From: Paenibacillus sp. DMB20
GTDB taxonomy: Bacteria; Bacillota; Bacilli; Paenibacillales; Paenibacillaceae
DNA length: 64,000 bases
Reading direction: 5' to 3'
NCBI RefSeq assembly: GCF_000987955.1
Contig: NZ_LAZU01000012.1
Span: 62,001 to 126,000 of the forward strand
Shown: positions 25,944-35,939 of the stretch, one piece after another
Numbering within the stretch: position 1 is the stretch's first letter
How the letters are laid out: each line of letters opens with the position of its first letter
Translations under genes and position numbers: made by a program
Notes under the pieces: model-generated
Told to the model about the DNA's origin: nothing
The model's input: only the letters and a program-made list of their open reading frames with translations
The model's database searches: none

Positions 25944-26819
25944 ATGCCAACCGCCGTTCGAAGTAAAGGATTTATCGCTCTTGCCCTGCTTCCGGCGCTC
26001 CTGCTGTTCCTGCTGTTCGTTATCATTCCGGTCTTCTGGTCGGCGTATTACGGCTTTTTTGACTGGAAAGGGTTCGGTGCGGCCCGCTTTATCGGATTTG
26101 GCAACTACAGCGAGATTTTGCAGGACCCTATATTCTGGAGAGCGCTGCGCAACAACTTGATTGTCGTGGCGTCCTCCATCATCGGCCAGGTGCCGGTCGC
26201 CCTTGTGCTGGCACTCCTGCTGATGAAAAACTCCTTTTTCACCCGATTGATCCGTTCCGCGGTATTCATGCCGATGGTGCTATCGACCGTTGTGGTCGGT
26301 CTGATCTGGGGCTATATTTATAATCCGCAGTTCGGTATCGCCAATAAAGTGCTTGAGATGATCGGCCTGGAATCCTGGACCCGCGCATGGCTGTCGGATC
26401 CGAGCGTCAATATGCTGGCGATCACCATTCCGATCAACTGGAGCAATATCGGGCCTTACATGGTCATCTTTATCGCGGCTCTGCAGAACATATCGCCCGA
26501 AATCGGCGACGCCGCCAAAATTGACGGAGCTTCGGGCTGGAGGAAATTGTTATATGTCACCCTGCCTATCATCTGGGGCACGGTCGTGGTTACGCTGGTG
26601 CTGTGCATCTCGGGAAGCCTGAAGGCCTTCGACCATGTCATTGTCATGACGGGGGGAGGGCCGGCCCAATCGACGGAGCTGCTGGCCACGTACATGTACA
26701 ACAATACGTTTGATGTTTACCGGTATGGTTACGGCTCTGCCGTATCCACCTTGATTATGATCATCAGCGCTCTGTTGATCGGCATCAATTATGTGCTGAC
26801 CCGAAAAAAAGAAGCTTGA
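25944..26819 (+). CDS. Sugar ABC permease, MalF/UgpA type (291 aa)
   Basis: Inner-membrane subunit with about six helices and the ATPase-coupling motif GDAAKIDGASGWRKLLYVTL. It forms a heterodimer with the next gene's product. It ends 18 bases before the GTG of the next gene. No ATPase gene is in this cluster, so a shared MsmX-type ATPase is expected. Confidence 0.92.
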   Translation: MPTAVRSKGFIALALLPALLLFLLFVIIPVFWSAYYGFFDWKGFGAARFIGFGNYSEILQDPIFWRALRNNLIVVASSIIGQVPVALVLALLLMKNSFFTRLIRSAVFMPMVLSTVVVGLIWGYIYNPQFGIANKVLEMIGLESWTRAWLSDPSVNMLAITIPINWSNIGPYMVIFIAALQNISPEIGDAAKIDGASGWRKLLYVTLPIIWGTVVVTLVLCISGSLKAFDHVIVMTGGGPAQSTELLATYMYNNTFDVYRYGYGSAVSTLIMIISALLIGINYVLTRKKEA

Positions 26820-26836
26820 CGGGAAGGAGGAGGCTT

Positions 26837-27730
26837 GTGAAACAACAAAGACTTTCAGCGCCGTCAGGGGCGGGACCCGTCTCATCAGGCCAGCGTGAGC
26901 GGAAGATGGCAGGCAAAGGGCTGTCCGGTCTGGTGAAGCTGATACTGCTGGTTTACGCCGTACTCACCCTGTATCCGCTGTACTGGCTGTTTATCAGCGC
27001 GTTCAAGACCAATCAGGATTTCTTCAACCGGCCTTACGGCCTTCCCCTCGTCTGGATGAAAGAAAATATCGTCCGGGCATGGGAACTGGGGAACATGGGA
27101 CGCGCCATGCTCAACTCGACGATCGTAACGCTTATTTCCGTGCTGCTCACGTTGGCTTTAAGCCTTTTGGCAGCCTATGTGCTGGCGAGATTCCGGTTTC
27201 CTTTCAAAAAGGTTGTTATCGCCTTGTTTCTCGCCGGGATGCTGATTCCGATCCACAGCACCCTCGTTCCGTTATTCCTGATGATGAAGGAAATCGGGCT
27301 GCTGAACACCTATGGTGCGCTGATCCTGCCGTACACGGCGTTTGAACTGCCGATCGCGATCTTCCTGGCGATGGCGTACATGGCGTCCATTCCGCGAGAG
27401 GTGGAGGAGGCGGCGATGATCGACGGCAATGGCTGGTGGGGAATCTTCGGAAGAATCATCGTTCCTTTGTGCACGCCGATCGTGGCCACCATCGCGATCC
27501 TGGCTTTTCTCCGGTTCTGGAACGATTTCTCCTTTGCGCTCGTGTTCATCAACTCGCAAAGCTTAAAGACGCTGCCGCTGAGCCTGTCCCTGTTCTCCGA
27601 CGGCTTCGGTACGGATTACAGCCTGACCATGGGAGCGATGGCGATTGCGGTCATTCCGACCATCATTGTTTATCTGATCATGCAGGAGCAGATCATGAAA
27701 GGCATGGTGGCCGGATCGGTCAAGGGGTAG
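26837..27730 (+). CDS. Sugar ABC permease, MalG/UgpE type (297 aa)
   Basis: Second membrane subunit of the importer, with the coupling motif EEAAMIDGNGWWGIFGRIIV and the usual end IMKGMVAGSVKG. GTG 26837 is taken as start because AAGGAGGAGG (26824-26833) sits just before it. It closes the operon and is followed by a strong terminator. Confidence 0.92.
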   Translation: MKQQRLSAPSGAGPVSSGQRERKMAGKGLSGLVKLILLVYAVLTLYPLYWLFISAFKTNQDFFNRPYGLPLVWMKENIVRAWELGNMGRAMLNSTIVTLISVLLTLALSLLAAYVLARFRFPFKKVVIALFLAGMLIPIHSTLVPLFLMMKEIGLLNTYGALILPYTAFELPIAIFLAMAYMASIPREVEEAAMIDGNGWWGIFGRIIVPLCTPIVATIAILAFLRFWNDFSFALVFINSQSLKTLPLSLSLFSDGFGTDYSLTMGAMAIAVIPTIIVYLIMQEQIMKGMVAGSVKG

Positions 27731-27783
27731 GAGTACCGTGAAGCAAACTATACGGGCTGCATAGGCTTGAACGCGAATAAATG

Positions 27784-27825
27784 AAGGGGCGCCCAAAGGT
27801 CGGTTGACCTTTGGACGCCCCTTTT
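27784..27825 (+). terminator. Rho-independent terminator of the two-component/importer operon
   Basis: Long stem (GGGGCG...CAAAGGTC / GACCTTTG...CGCCCC, one mismatch) with a four-base loop and TTTT tail. Confidence 0.8.
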
Positions 27826-27852
27826 GTCGGTGATGAGTCAGCGTAGGAGTAG

Positions 27853-30344
27853 CTAGGATTGAATGCGATGAACAGTAAATTGTCCGGTGGAGGCGTGAAG
27901 GGCTCCCACGGTCTCTTGCGGATCAACCTGGTGCAGTCGCTCAACCGCATAGCGGAATTCATAGAAACCGCCGAGCGTGGCTTTAAAATTGGTTTCCCAG
28001 TAGTTGGTCAAAATCCATGCATACGTCGAAGGAAGACTGTCCTCGGATTGCATCGTATGAAGCTTCCGCGGCTCGTGCTCCAGGGTACCCAGCTGCAGCA
28101 GAGGCGTATCCGTCATGGAGAGAGCAAGAGCTTCCTTGTCTTTGGCCGAGTGCCAGAACAAGCCTTCCTGGACGGCGGTGTAATCCAGGCAGGAACCCGG
28201 AAGCTGATCCTTCCACGGACGAAGGGGGCCGCCGGCTTTTTCCACGTAAAGCTCCGCTTCCGATCCCATGGAGAACGGCAGAGCCACATAAACGTTTTCC
28301 GGGAGCCAAACGCTGTCCTTATGGAAGCGGACGGATACCTCAACGCGAGGCTGGTTTGCGAACATTTTGAGGTGAAGGGCGTAATAGCTGAGTCCCTTCA
28401 CTTCAAACACAAGCTCCACAAGCGCGAACAAAGGTCCGTTGTCCAGCACCTTCACCCCGGTCAGGCGGCCGCTGTCCCGCTGAACGTTCATCCCTTTCCG
28501 GTTCCGGCCCATGCGTGACCGTGTTGAGCAGATCTGTGAAGGACTATGTTCATCCTGAGCCGGAGTCACTTCATATACCGGAGTGAACGGCGCATGCTTG
28601 CGGTTCTTGTCCAGCAGGTCGGCGGAGAGGGTTTTGTCGATCCATGCGGTGATTCCTTCATTCATTTTCCACTCGATCCGCATCGTTTCGGATTCCATGA
28701 AATCGTCGCTTATGCGGATCGGATGTTCGGAGGAAGACGGCGACCAGATATCGGCGATTCCTTCGCAAGCGATCGATTCGGTATTGCGGGCCGTCACGAT
28801 CTTTTTCCAATGGGCATAGAGGCCCGCGTTATCGACCGGACGAATATGAAGCGTGCGGGACTCGCCAGGCAAAAGCATCAGCTCGGCGATGATGGCTTGC
28901 GTATGGGACAGCTGGTACGGTACGGCTTGCCCCGTCGATTCGTTGATCAGCTGGAACTCCTTCTGCAGCAGCACGGTTTCCCATCCATCCAGCGGAATCG
29001 TCACCTGCAGCGTTGCTTTGGCGGGTTCGGTATTAATGACTTCGTACCGCAGCGGACGTTTAGGAGCCAGAAGAGCCCCTTTGCGAGCAATCAACGCTTT
29101 ATCCAGGGCACGGTAAGCCAGCTTGCTGGCTTCGGCCGCGTAGGACTGCTTTCGAACTTCAAGCATCTGTACCTGCGGATGCCAAGGCTCGTAAACGGAG
29201 GAATGATATCCCCACGTATGCTCGGCATACATCGTCAGCGCCTGCGACGCTTCGTCAATGTCGGCCAGGCTTGCCGCTTCATGGTTAGGATCCAGGCTTT
29301 TTACTTTCCGCAGCGTACGCTGGGCATCGCGGTAGATCTGGGTGTGCATCGCCGTGGAGGCAACGCCGTCGGTCCACCAGTCCGGCCAGTCGCCCCGATT
29401 TACCGGGAGCGAGGACAGGTCTTCCTGCTTCAGCGCCGCGAAGAACTCGGAAAGCGTAGCCATCTTGATCGTGATCCGGTCGCCGTGTTGTTCATTCCAC
29501 TTCGCGATCCATTCCGCAATATCCGCGTTTGGGGAAGCATTGTCCGTCCCAAGGCCCGAAACCATGACCGGAACGAAGGAATAAGGATATTGCTCCTCTT
29601 CGAGGTTCCATAGATAACGGTTAATCCGTATGGAGGCGATCTCGTCATGACGTTGCTCAGGCTCCATCAGAAATGCTGAATTTCGTCCTTGATGATGTAT
29701 TTGCCCAGCGCGTCCGGACAGAAGCCCAGCTCATTGCCGAACATATAGTGCTCCCCGTTCCAGACGAGCAGCTTGCCGCCGTCCGGCGTTTCCCACCAGA
29801 ACGGGGTTTGCTTGCGGCCAAGCGGGTACATGCCGTGATGCGTGTGGATACAGGAGAACAGATGCTCAATGTTGTTTTGCAGCAGGCTTGCGGCATAACC
29901 CCAGCTGTATCCGTTGATGTCGGCCGTCATCGCGCTGTCGATCCGGTGTCCGAATGATTTTGCATACTGTTGGGCCTTGCCGTGGTTTCGGAGAAGGAGG
30001 TCAAAGTCGGGCAGCTCGGTCATGTTCAGGTAAGTTCCCGACAGCTCGATATTCCCTCGGGCTACGGCCTGCTGGAAAGCTTCTTTTTCCTCGGCCGAAG
30101 CTTCCTCCAGGAATCTTTCCACGGCCCAGAACGTTTCGCATGTCCAGCGGAAGGATTTCCACTCCGGACGCTCCCCGCGGTGGGCCGCTTCCGAAATTTT
30201 CAGGGCCTGGCGAATAAAATCGACATGGTACTGTTCGATCCTTTCCTGGCGCTCCGTATAACCGATATCCGTGTGGGAATGGTGGATGGCATAGATGGTC
30301 CAGGGACGGACAGGCTTATGCTCGTTCTTGTCTAGACTGTTCAT
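27853..30344 (-). CDS. Glycoside hydrolase, GH38 alpha-mannosidase-like, frameshifted (~830 aa)
   Basis: Large cytoplasmic enzyme expected to hydrolyse alpha-mannosides after import. It starts with the GH38-type metal-binding HHSHTDIGYTERQE (residues ~21-34) and has a candidate nucleophile Asp142 in AMTADINGYSWGY. The frame breaks at about 29670 (CAGAAATG for CAGGAAATG on the plus strand). Adding one base joins IKDEIQHF to MEPEQRHDEIASIRINRYLW without loss, giving about 830 residues. The second half carries the beta-sandwich domains. It lies downstream of the ROK and mannose-6-phosphate isomerase genes on the same strand. Family assignment is by motif resemblance and the substrate is inferred. 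Confidence 0.75.
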
Positions 30345-30359
30345 ATTTTAGGTAACCTC

Positions 30360-31367
30360 CTATTTATGAAGTGAGGCGGATGGATGTCCATCCGTATCTT
30401 CGAATAGCTTATGAATGCCTTTAAATACATCGGCTATCCCGTCCTGCAACTGGAGGACCGGAAGCGAAAACGTGCCGAGAGACTGCTGCATGTCGTTTTC
30501 CCAGAGAGCGAAACTGTTGGAAATCTGTCCTCCGAGCACGATGCGGTCGGGCTTGAAAGCGATAACATAAGGCAAAAGCATCTCTCCAAGCCGTCTGCCG
30601 TATTCATGGAACAATTCCAGGGCTTCGGCGTCTCCGAGCTTGGCCGCCTCCGCCAGATCCGCTACATCGGTGTTCTCCGCAAGGATTCCCCGCTGCGAAG
30701 CCATCCCGAGAATGCCTCTTCTCCCAAAATAGTCGTCAACGATACTGTCGCGGTATGGTTCCGCAAACAGCATTCCGTTTAACGGCACTCCATCCGTAGC
30801 GGAGACGAGCTGCCCGTTCTCGACGAAAGCTGAGCCCAATCCGGTACCGAGCGTGAGGCATATCAGCCGTTCTGACGGGAAGCGGAGGCCGATTCCGAGT
30901 CCGAACATGAGGGCGTCATTCCCGAACCGGATATCGGCTGAAGCGAGCAAATCGGTTATGATGCCCGGTGTATTGGTAGAGTGCTGATGAAGCTCCGCAC
31001 GGAGCAGGTCCCGAACGGACATTTTGTACAGGGCTTCATATTTGCCGACGCCCTGAAGAAGCGCAATGCCTTCCTCATAATCGAACGGCCCGGGAAAAGC
31101 AAATCCGATCCGGACCTCATCGTTCCTGTGCAAAGGTCCGTAAGCGAAGGTATAAAAACGGAGCAGTCGAAGGCATGCCCCGGCAAAGCCGGCGATCGTG
31201 CCGGATGCGGGCCCCTGGGATTCCGAAGGCCGGCTCATGAACGAACCGGGTACGACCTGCCCGTTGACGAGAAGGGCCCCCTTTAAAACGGTTCCTCCGG
31301 CATCCAGCGCGAGCGTGATTTCGGCAGGTGCTCCGGCCCCGAAGTCCGGTCCGTCACCGGATCGCAT
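30360..31367 (-). CDS. ROK-family sugar kinase-like protein (335 aa)
   Basis: N-terminal phosphate-binding LALDAGGTVLKGALLVNG and the second nucleotide-binding motif LGTGLGSAFVENGQ identify the ROK fold. The product would phosphorylate a hexose (mannose or glucose) from ATP. It lacks the usual ROK zinc motif C-x-C-G-x-x-G-C, an atypical feature. AAGGAGG precedes the ATG, which lies inside the 3' end of the upstream isomerase gene (14-base overlap). With that isomerase and the GH38-type enzyme it makes a complete mannoside-to-fructose-6-phosphate route. Confidence 0.82.
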   Translation of the reverse strand: MRSGDGPDFGAGAPAEITLALDAGGTVLKGALLVNGQVVPGSFMSRPSESQGPASGTIAGFAGACLRLLRFYTFAYGPLHRNDEVRIGFAFPGPFDYEEGIALLQGVGKYEALYKMSVRDLLRAELHQHSTNTPGIITDLLASADIRFGNDALMFGLGIGLRFPSERLICLTLGTGLGSAFVENGQLVSATDGVPLNGMLFAEPYRDSIVDDYFGRRGILGMASQRGILAENTDVADLAEAAKLGDAEALELFHEYGRRLGEMLLPYVIAFKPDRIVLGGQISNSFALWENDMQQSLGTFSLPVLQLQDGIADVFKGIHKLFEDTDGHPSASLHK

Positions 31368-33225
31368 GGGAGGCCTCCTTGCCGCGCGTCCAGGAAGGCG
31401 GAAGAAGCGGAAGGCTCCAATCCGGATTTACTCTGGCGGCAACAAGCGTGCACGGGGAACCGGAGAGGTTCTCCAGACGATATTCTCCTACGCTGGCCGG
31501 AACGATATAGGCTTCGGCATATCCCCATTCAACCGCCGCTGCTTCGTTATTCGCCGGCACAAGACGGACGCGCTCGCCTTCCACGAGATTGTACATCACA
31601 AATTCGCCGCGGGTGTCCGTTTGCCAGGTGTCCCGCAGAGACAGTCTGCTGACCTGGAACAGGAGATCATCGCGTTGTCCCAGCAGTTCCTCCGAGTTAT
31701 TGCCTTGAGTGCCGACCACCGCCGGGCGGGCGATCAGTCCGCTTTCCACGGCCCGTGTGTCCATGGAATCGTTGATATTGTGCCGTGCATGCTCGGGATT
31801 CATCGGGCGCGGTTTGCCATCCGCATCGAGACGCAGATAATCGTAAATTTTAAAGGTGAACCACCAGGTGGTCGAAGAAATTTCCAGAACCAGATTGTCT
31901 CTGCCGGAGCAGTGCACCGTTCCCGGAGGAATGAGATACAAATCTCCTTTCTCCGATTCGTATTCGTTCGCATAGGAAGACAACACAAGCGGCTCTTTTG
32001 TCGCATGGGCGTTTTCCACCGCCTCAAGCAGCTTCTCCCCGGTGACTCCCTCTTTCAGTCCCAGATACACCTTGGCTCTCGGCGTATTCTCCATAATGTA
32101 ATAGGATTCTTGCTGCGTCATATGCTCGTTGAATGTAGACTCGACATATTCCTGCCGAGGATGGACCTGAAGCGATAATTCTCCTCCCTGCATCGTATCC
32201 AAGTAGTCGAACCGGATTGGGAAATAATTGCCGAACAGCCCTACATTGCGCTCTCCCAAAATGTCATAGGGGGCTTCCTCCATAAGGAGGGTGAACGGCA
32301 CTTCTACGGTGATGCCCTGTACTTCGAGAAGAAGCGTATTTTCGGGAGCGATGGGCTCAAAGCTCCAGGCGCAGTTCGGCCATTCTTCAGGAAGGTCGCA
32401 CAATTCCTTTAAAAATTGCCCGCCCCAGATACCGGGCGCAAAAAACGGCTTTACCCGAAACGGCTGCTTTGCCGCTTTTTTCAATACTTTCTTTAAAGCT
32501 TCGACCGGCAGCCATACCGGATCTTCAGGACGATTCAAGTCCATATAGTAGTAAGCCTTTTTATCCGGATGTCCGGCATGCAACGCCAACCAGTCGCGGC
32601 GGTAAGGCTCCCATACGGGCCATTCAAGGAATAGGCAGTTTTTATAGGTCTCGACCTTGTCGGCCGATTCGCCGAAGCCGAAGCTGCCCATACGCTGTGC
32701 ATGACGCAGCTGCTGGTTTTCCCGGGAGTAGTCGGCAAAGAAGGCGAGACCGGGTTCATTTCCAGCCAGGAGTGAAGCTCCCGGACCGAACAATACATAA
32801 ACTCCGCCTTTAGCAGCAAGTTCAAGAGCTTTTTTCTCCAAGGACGCTTTGGCATCGCTCCGGAAATATTGCATAGGACGGACATCGTTTGCTTTATAGC
32901 CGAATGCGCGGTTATCCGTCAGGTAAGAAGCCATTTCCGACCGAAGCTCCGATTCGGGCTTCACGTAATGCGCCGTAAAATCGCATGAAAAAGGAATGCC
33001 CTCCTTTTCACAGGCTTGCCGCAGGGGATCCAGCAATGCAGGAAAATCGGCTCCGTGGGTACCGTCGAGCGTTATAAAAAAGGTGCCTCTGCGACTTGCC
33101 GTCTCTTTATAAGCGGATATGATGAACGAGCACCACAAGTTCGTCCCTTGCTGCATGAACACGGGGCTGTCCTGGAAGTCTAAATGATTAATAGGATATT
33201 TTTGAAAGGCCGTTACAAGTTTCAT
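31354..33225 (-). CDS. Class I mannose-6-phosphate isomerase with extra N-terminal domain (623 aa)
   Basis: The C-terminal ~330 residues are a type I phosphomannose isomerase. Zinc-site motifs seen are LSLQVHPRQEYVES, MTQQESYYIME and IPPGTVHCSG. It would interconvert mannose-6-phosphate and fructose-6-phosphate. The N-terminal ~270 residues are an additional domain resembling a degenerate P-loop/nucleoside-kinase fold (VYVLFGPGASLLAG), which ordinary ManA (~315-400 aa) lacks. ATG 33225 is preferred over 33237 because GGGAGG directly abuts the latter. It heads the ROK/GH38 operon, with its own promoter at 33297-33325. Confidence 0.82.
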   Translation of the reverse strand: MKLVTAFQKYPINHLDFQDSPVFMQQGTNLWCSFIISAYKETASRRGTFFITLDGTHGADFPALLDPLRQACEKEGIPFSCDFTAHYVKPESELRSEMASYLTDNRAFGYKANDVRPMQYFRSDAKASLEKKALELAAKGGVYVLFGPGASLLAGNEPGLAFFADYSRENQQLRHAQRMGSFGFGESADKVETYKNCLFLEWPVWEPYRRDWLALHAGHPDKKAYYYMDLNRPEDPVWLPVEALKKVLKKAAKQPFRVKPFFAPGIWGGQFLKELCDLPEEWPNCAWSFEPIAPENTLLLEVQGITVEVPFTLLMEEAPYDILGERNVGLFGNYFPIRFDYLDTMQGGELSLQVHPRQEYVESTFNEHMTQQESYYIMENTPRAKVYLGLKEGVTGEKLLEAVENAHATKEPLVLSSYANEYESEKGDLYLIPPGTVHCSGRDNLVLEISSTTWWFTFKIYDYLRLDADGKPRPMNPEHARHNINDSMDTRAVESGLIARPAVVGTQGNNSEELLGQRDDLLFQVSRLSLRDTWQTDTRGEFVMYNLVEGERVRLVPANNEAAAVEWGYAEAYIVPASVGEYRLENLSGSPCTLVAARVNPDWSLPLLPPSWTRGKEASHAIR

Positions 33226-33296
33226 GGATGGATGCATCCTCCCTTCCTATGGTCAGCTTACGATCCTATTGTAGAAGGAGAAGGGAGAAAACGTCT

Positions 33297-33325
33297 TTAT
33301 AAAAAGAGGAAGTCTTTTTGTACAA
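33297..33325 (-). promoter_or_regulatory. Promoter of the isomerase-kinase-mannosidase operon
   Basis: On the minus strand, TTGTAC (33320-33325), 17-base spacer, TTATAA (33297-33302). Confidence 0.6.
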
Positions 33326-33350
33326 TCAGGACATGGATTCCAAAGCCAAA

Positions 33351-34283
33351 CTATTGTTCGGAATCGTAGCGTCCCTCCGTAAATTGCGAACGCCGGAAGC
33401 GGGCGGGGGTTACGCCAAGTTTGGACGTAAATACGCGCGTGAAGTAGTGCACGGATTCAAAGCCGCACAATGTGGCAATCTGTTTGATCTGATGGTCCGT
33501 GTTCAGAAGGAGATTCTTGGCCTTTTGCACTCGCTGCTCTTGCACGTAATGGACAAAGGACTGATGGCCGAAGTTGCGGAATAATCTTGTCAAATGCCGT
33601 GTCGTGATGTGCAGGTGACCGGCAACACGCTCCAGTGAGAGCGGCTCGCTCAGGTTGTCCTTAATAAACAATTCGGCCTGATGTATCATGGAGGCGCCTT
33701 CCTCATGCTTGACCGTTTCGCCGCCCTCTTTGTAAAAGCCGGGCCCGTGGGCGGAAAGGATGGACAAGATCAGGGATGCAGCCATGCTGTGCAGCACGGG
33801 CGGCGGGCAGTTTATGCCGGTTGAAGACGGATTAAACAGGGATAAAAGAGAAAGCCACAGAAGTCCAGTTGTTTGGTCGGCCCCTTCTTGAAGCACAGGG
33901 ATGCCCTGTTCGGCAAGCAGCCCGAAAGCGGCGGCGTAAAGGTCGCTGCAAGCCGGTTCCTCCGGCTCGAAGGCCACGTAACACAGGGCCAGCCCCTCCT
34001 TGCTCAAAATCCGGTGCTGAATACCCGGTCTGGATAGAAACAGGGTACCGGGTTGAAGCGGGAATTCCGTATTTTCTTCTATGTAGGAGCCGTATCCTGT
34101 TAACACGTAACAAGCTTCGAAAAACGAATGTTTATGCTCCGTATTGTCGAAGTGGCGGGGCATGAAACCCCAATAGTGGATCTGAACGGCCAAATCCGGC
34201 TTTTCGATGCGGTTCAGGGTACGGTTCATGACGGAATTGGCCCGCCTGAACGACGGGACGAAAGATAACGGCTCTATGCTCAT
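33351..34283 (-). CDS. AraC-family regulator (310 aa)
   Basis: N-terminal cupin domain with the metal/sugar-pocket style sequence HKHSFFEACYVLTGYGSYIE and LQPGTLFLSRPGIQHRI. C-terminal helix-turn-helices are LSLERVAGHLHITTRHLTRL and HQIKQIATLCGFESVHYFTR. ATG 34283 has GGGGAGGAG upstream; the 21 residues before it in frame are not family-like. Just upstream of the mannose-catabolic operon on the same strand, it is the likely activator of that operon. Confidence 0.88.
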   Translation of the reverse strand: MSIEPLSFVPSFRRANSVMNRTLNRIEKPDLAVQIHYWGFMPRHFDNTEHKHSFFEACYVLTGYGSYIEENTEFPLQPGTLFLSRPGIQHRILSKEGLALCYVAFEPEEPACSDLYAAAFGLLAEQGIPVLQEGADQTTGLLWLSLLSLFNPSSTGINCPPPVLHSMAASLILSILSAHGPGFYKEGGETVKHEEGASMIHQAELFIKDNLSEPLSLERVAGHLHITTRHLTRLFRNFGHQSFVHYVQEQRVQKAKNLLLNTDHQIKQIATLCGFESVHYFTRVFTSKLGVTPARFRRSQFTEGRYDSEQ

Positions 34284-34524
34284 CAGAGGCTCTCCTCCCC
34301 GGTTGTACTGCAGTGAATGATAGAATGCCCAAACGCTATCAGACAATCATCAATTTATGCTTTCCGGCCTTTGCCATAGTGTAAACCATAAATCCCTTAT
34401 ATAGAAGGATCATTAAGAAGAACTATCGTGAAAGACGCTGCGATTGCAACATCCTGTCGATTGGGTGCGTCAGTAGATATGAAAGGATTGCCAAGTCTCT
34501 ATACAACCAGAAAGGATGAAGCAC

Positions 34525-35568
34525 ATGAAGAAGCAATTCAAGAAGCAGGCGGCGGCGCTGCTGGTATCGGCTTTGGCCGTATCGGGCACCGCGGTATATG
34601 CCGCACCGGCCGGCGATGCCGGTCAGGGAGAGAACCAAGCGAAGGCAGAGGTCATTTCGGCCGTTCTGGATTATGTGGTATCGATCAATGGCAAAGAAGC
34701 CAGAAACACGGGATATATGAACAACGAAGCGAAACAGGTCATGGTGCCGTTGCGTGAAATTTCGGAAGCTTTGGGCTTTGAGATCGAGTGGAACGTGAAG
34801 GAACGCTCCGCGGAGCTGACCAAGCCTGGCACGCCGGTATGGACCCTCGTTACGACGGACAAGGACGCCTATAATGTAAACAAAATGCTCGTACAGCTGG
34901 GCGCGGCTCCGACTAACAAAGGCGGCACGTTGTTTGTTCCGGCGAAGTTTTTCAGTGACGTTCTCCATGCTGGCGTGACGGTAGAAGGAAACAAGGTGAG
35001 CATTACGTTGGAAGCCGAGGAGGTGAAAACCGTAACGGCAAAGGGCACCATTACCGGCATTCACAATGAGGAGAAGCGGCAAGCGGTGCATATTAATGGT
35101 GCGGGTACGGAAGGAATCATCCTGAACGTGGATGAGAACACCGTGATTACGAACGCGGCCGGGGACAAAATCGGACTTAAGGACCTGTCGCTGGGACTCG
35201 ATATCGAGGTTGTGCACAGCCTGGCCATGACGATGAGCCTCCCGGGCCAAACCTATGCCCGTGAAATCAAGGTGAAGAAGGACTCTGAAATGAAAGACCT
35301 CATCGGAACGTCGGGAACGCTGACCGAGGTTTCGGCTAAGGATAACGGTACGCGGATCACCGTTAAAGGCTTTGGCATGACCGAAGCCTCCCCGGAGGAA
35401 GTCGTGCTGAATCTGTCCCCTGAAACGGTCATCACGGACCAGGACGGCAAGGAAGTGAAGGCAAGCGATTTGAAAAAAGACGATAAGGTGCTGGCTTTCT
35501 ACAGCCCTGTGCTGACCCGCAGCCTGCCGCCGATCGGCAATGCGGCAAAAATCGTTCTGGTGAAATAA
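34525..35568 (+). CDS. Secreted copper-amine-oxidase N-terminal-domain protein (347 aa)
   Basis: Exported protein: Lys-rich start, hydrophobic core and AYA/AAP-type cleavage site (ALAVSGTAVYAAPAG). Next comes a copper amine oxidase-like N-terminal (stalk) domain (VSINGKEA...QVMVPLREISEALGFEIEWN...LFVPAKFFSDVL). The C-terminal part carries two beta-rich repeats resembling each other (GTITGIHNEEKRQAVHINGA, GTLTEVSAKDNGTRITVKGF). These domains are common in Paenibacillus cell-envelope proteins and have no oxidase activity. ATG 34525 fits the AAAGGATG ribosome site better than ATG 34516. Transcribed divergently from the AraC gene; the role is unknown. Confidence 0.82.
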   Translation: MKKQFKKQAAALLVSALAVSGTAVYAAPAGDAGQGENQAKAEVISAVLDYVVSINGKEARNTGYMNNEAKQVMVPLREISEALGFEIEWNVKERSAELTKPGTPVWTLVTTDKDAYNVNKMLVQLGAAPTNKGGTLFVPAKFFSDVLHAGVTVEGNKVSITLEAEEVKTVTAKGTITGIHNEEKRQAVHINGAGTEGIILNVDENTVITNAAGDKIGLKDLSLGLDIEVVHSLAMTMSLPGQTYAREIKVKKDSEMKDLIGTSGTLTEVSAKDNGTRITVKGFGMTEASPEEVVLNLSPETVITDQDGKEVKASDLKKDDKVLAFYSPVLTRSLPPIGNAAKIVLVK

Positions 35569-35629
35569 ACATCATGAATTAATAATACGATTAACGAAAT
35601 GGATTCAATCCAAAATAAAGCATCCCATG

Positions 35630-35672
35630 GAGCGTCCCGGCCAGCGATTGTAAAGGCCGGGGCGCTCTTTTT
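35630..35672 (+). terminator. Rho-independent terminator after the secreted protein gene
   Basis: GAGCGTCCCGGCC (35630-35642) / GGCCGGGGCGCTC (35655-35667), then TTTTT. Confidence 0.85.
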
Positions 35673-35939
35673 GCGAGTATGGATGAAAGCATCAAAATCA
35701 TTGATTTAACCTATCTTATATTTATTGGGAAAAAGCGGTCGGTCCTTTCTAAGGGATATCGACGTTTCTGCTTATTGTTATCGGAATCCTGCGTGATCCC
35801 GGATGAATAGGGAGACGGTTAACCAAGGTTATTTCATGCGCCTATAGAGTTATAGGAAAATAATATAATGTGATTTATATTGACATAGCTATGAAAATCA
35901 AAATAACATTGAGATTATTTTCATAAGAGGGAGGCAGCT
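35673..35939 (+). promoter_or_regulatory. Leader region of the amidohydrolase operon: promoter and inverted repeat
   Basis: CCTATA-N4-TATAGG (35841-35856) is a perfect inverted repeat of unknown function upstream of TTGACA (35880-35885), 18-base spacer, TAACAT (35904-35909). ATGAAAAT (35891-35898) and ATTTTCAT (from ~35917) flank the -10 as another inverted repeat. No coding region or known riboswitch is recognised in the rest. Confidence 0.45.

Noticed and set aside
35673..35939. Riboswitch in the long leader of the amidohydrolase operon
   Set aside because: No known riboswitch core or terminator/antiterminator pair could be recognised, and the likely promoter is only ~55 bases before the start codon.
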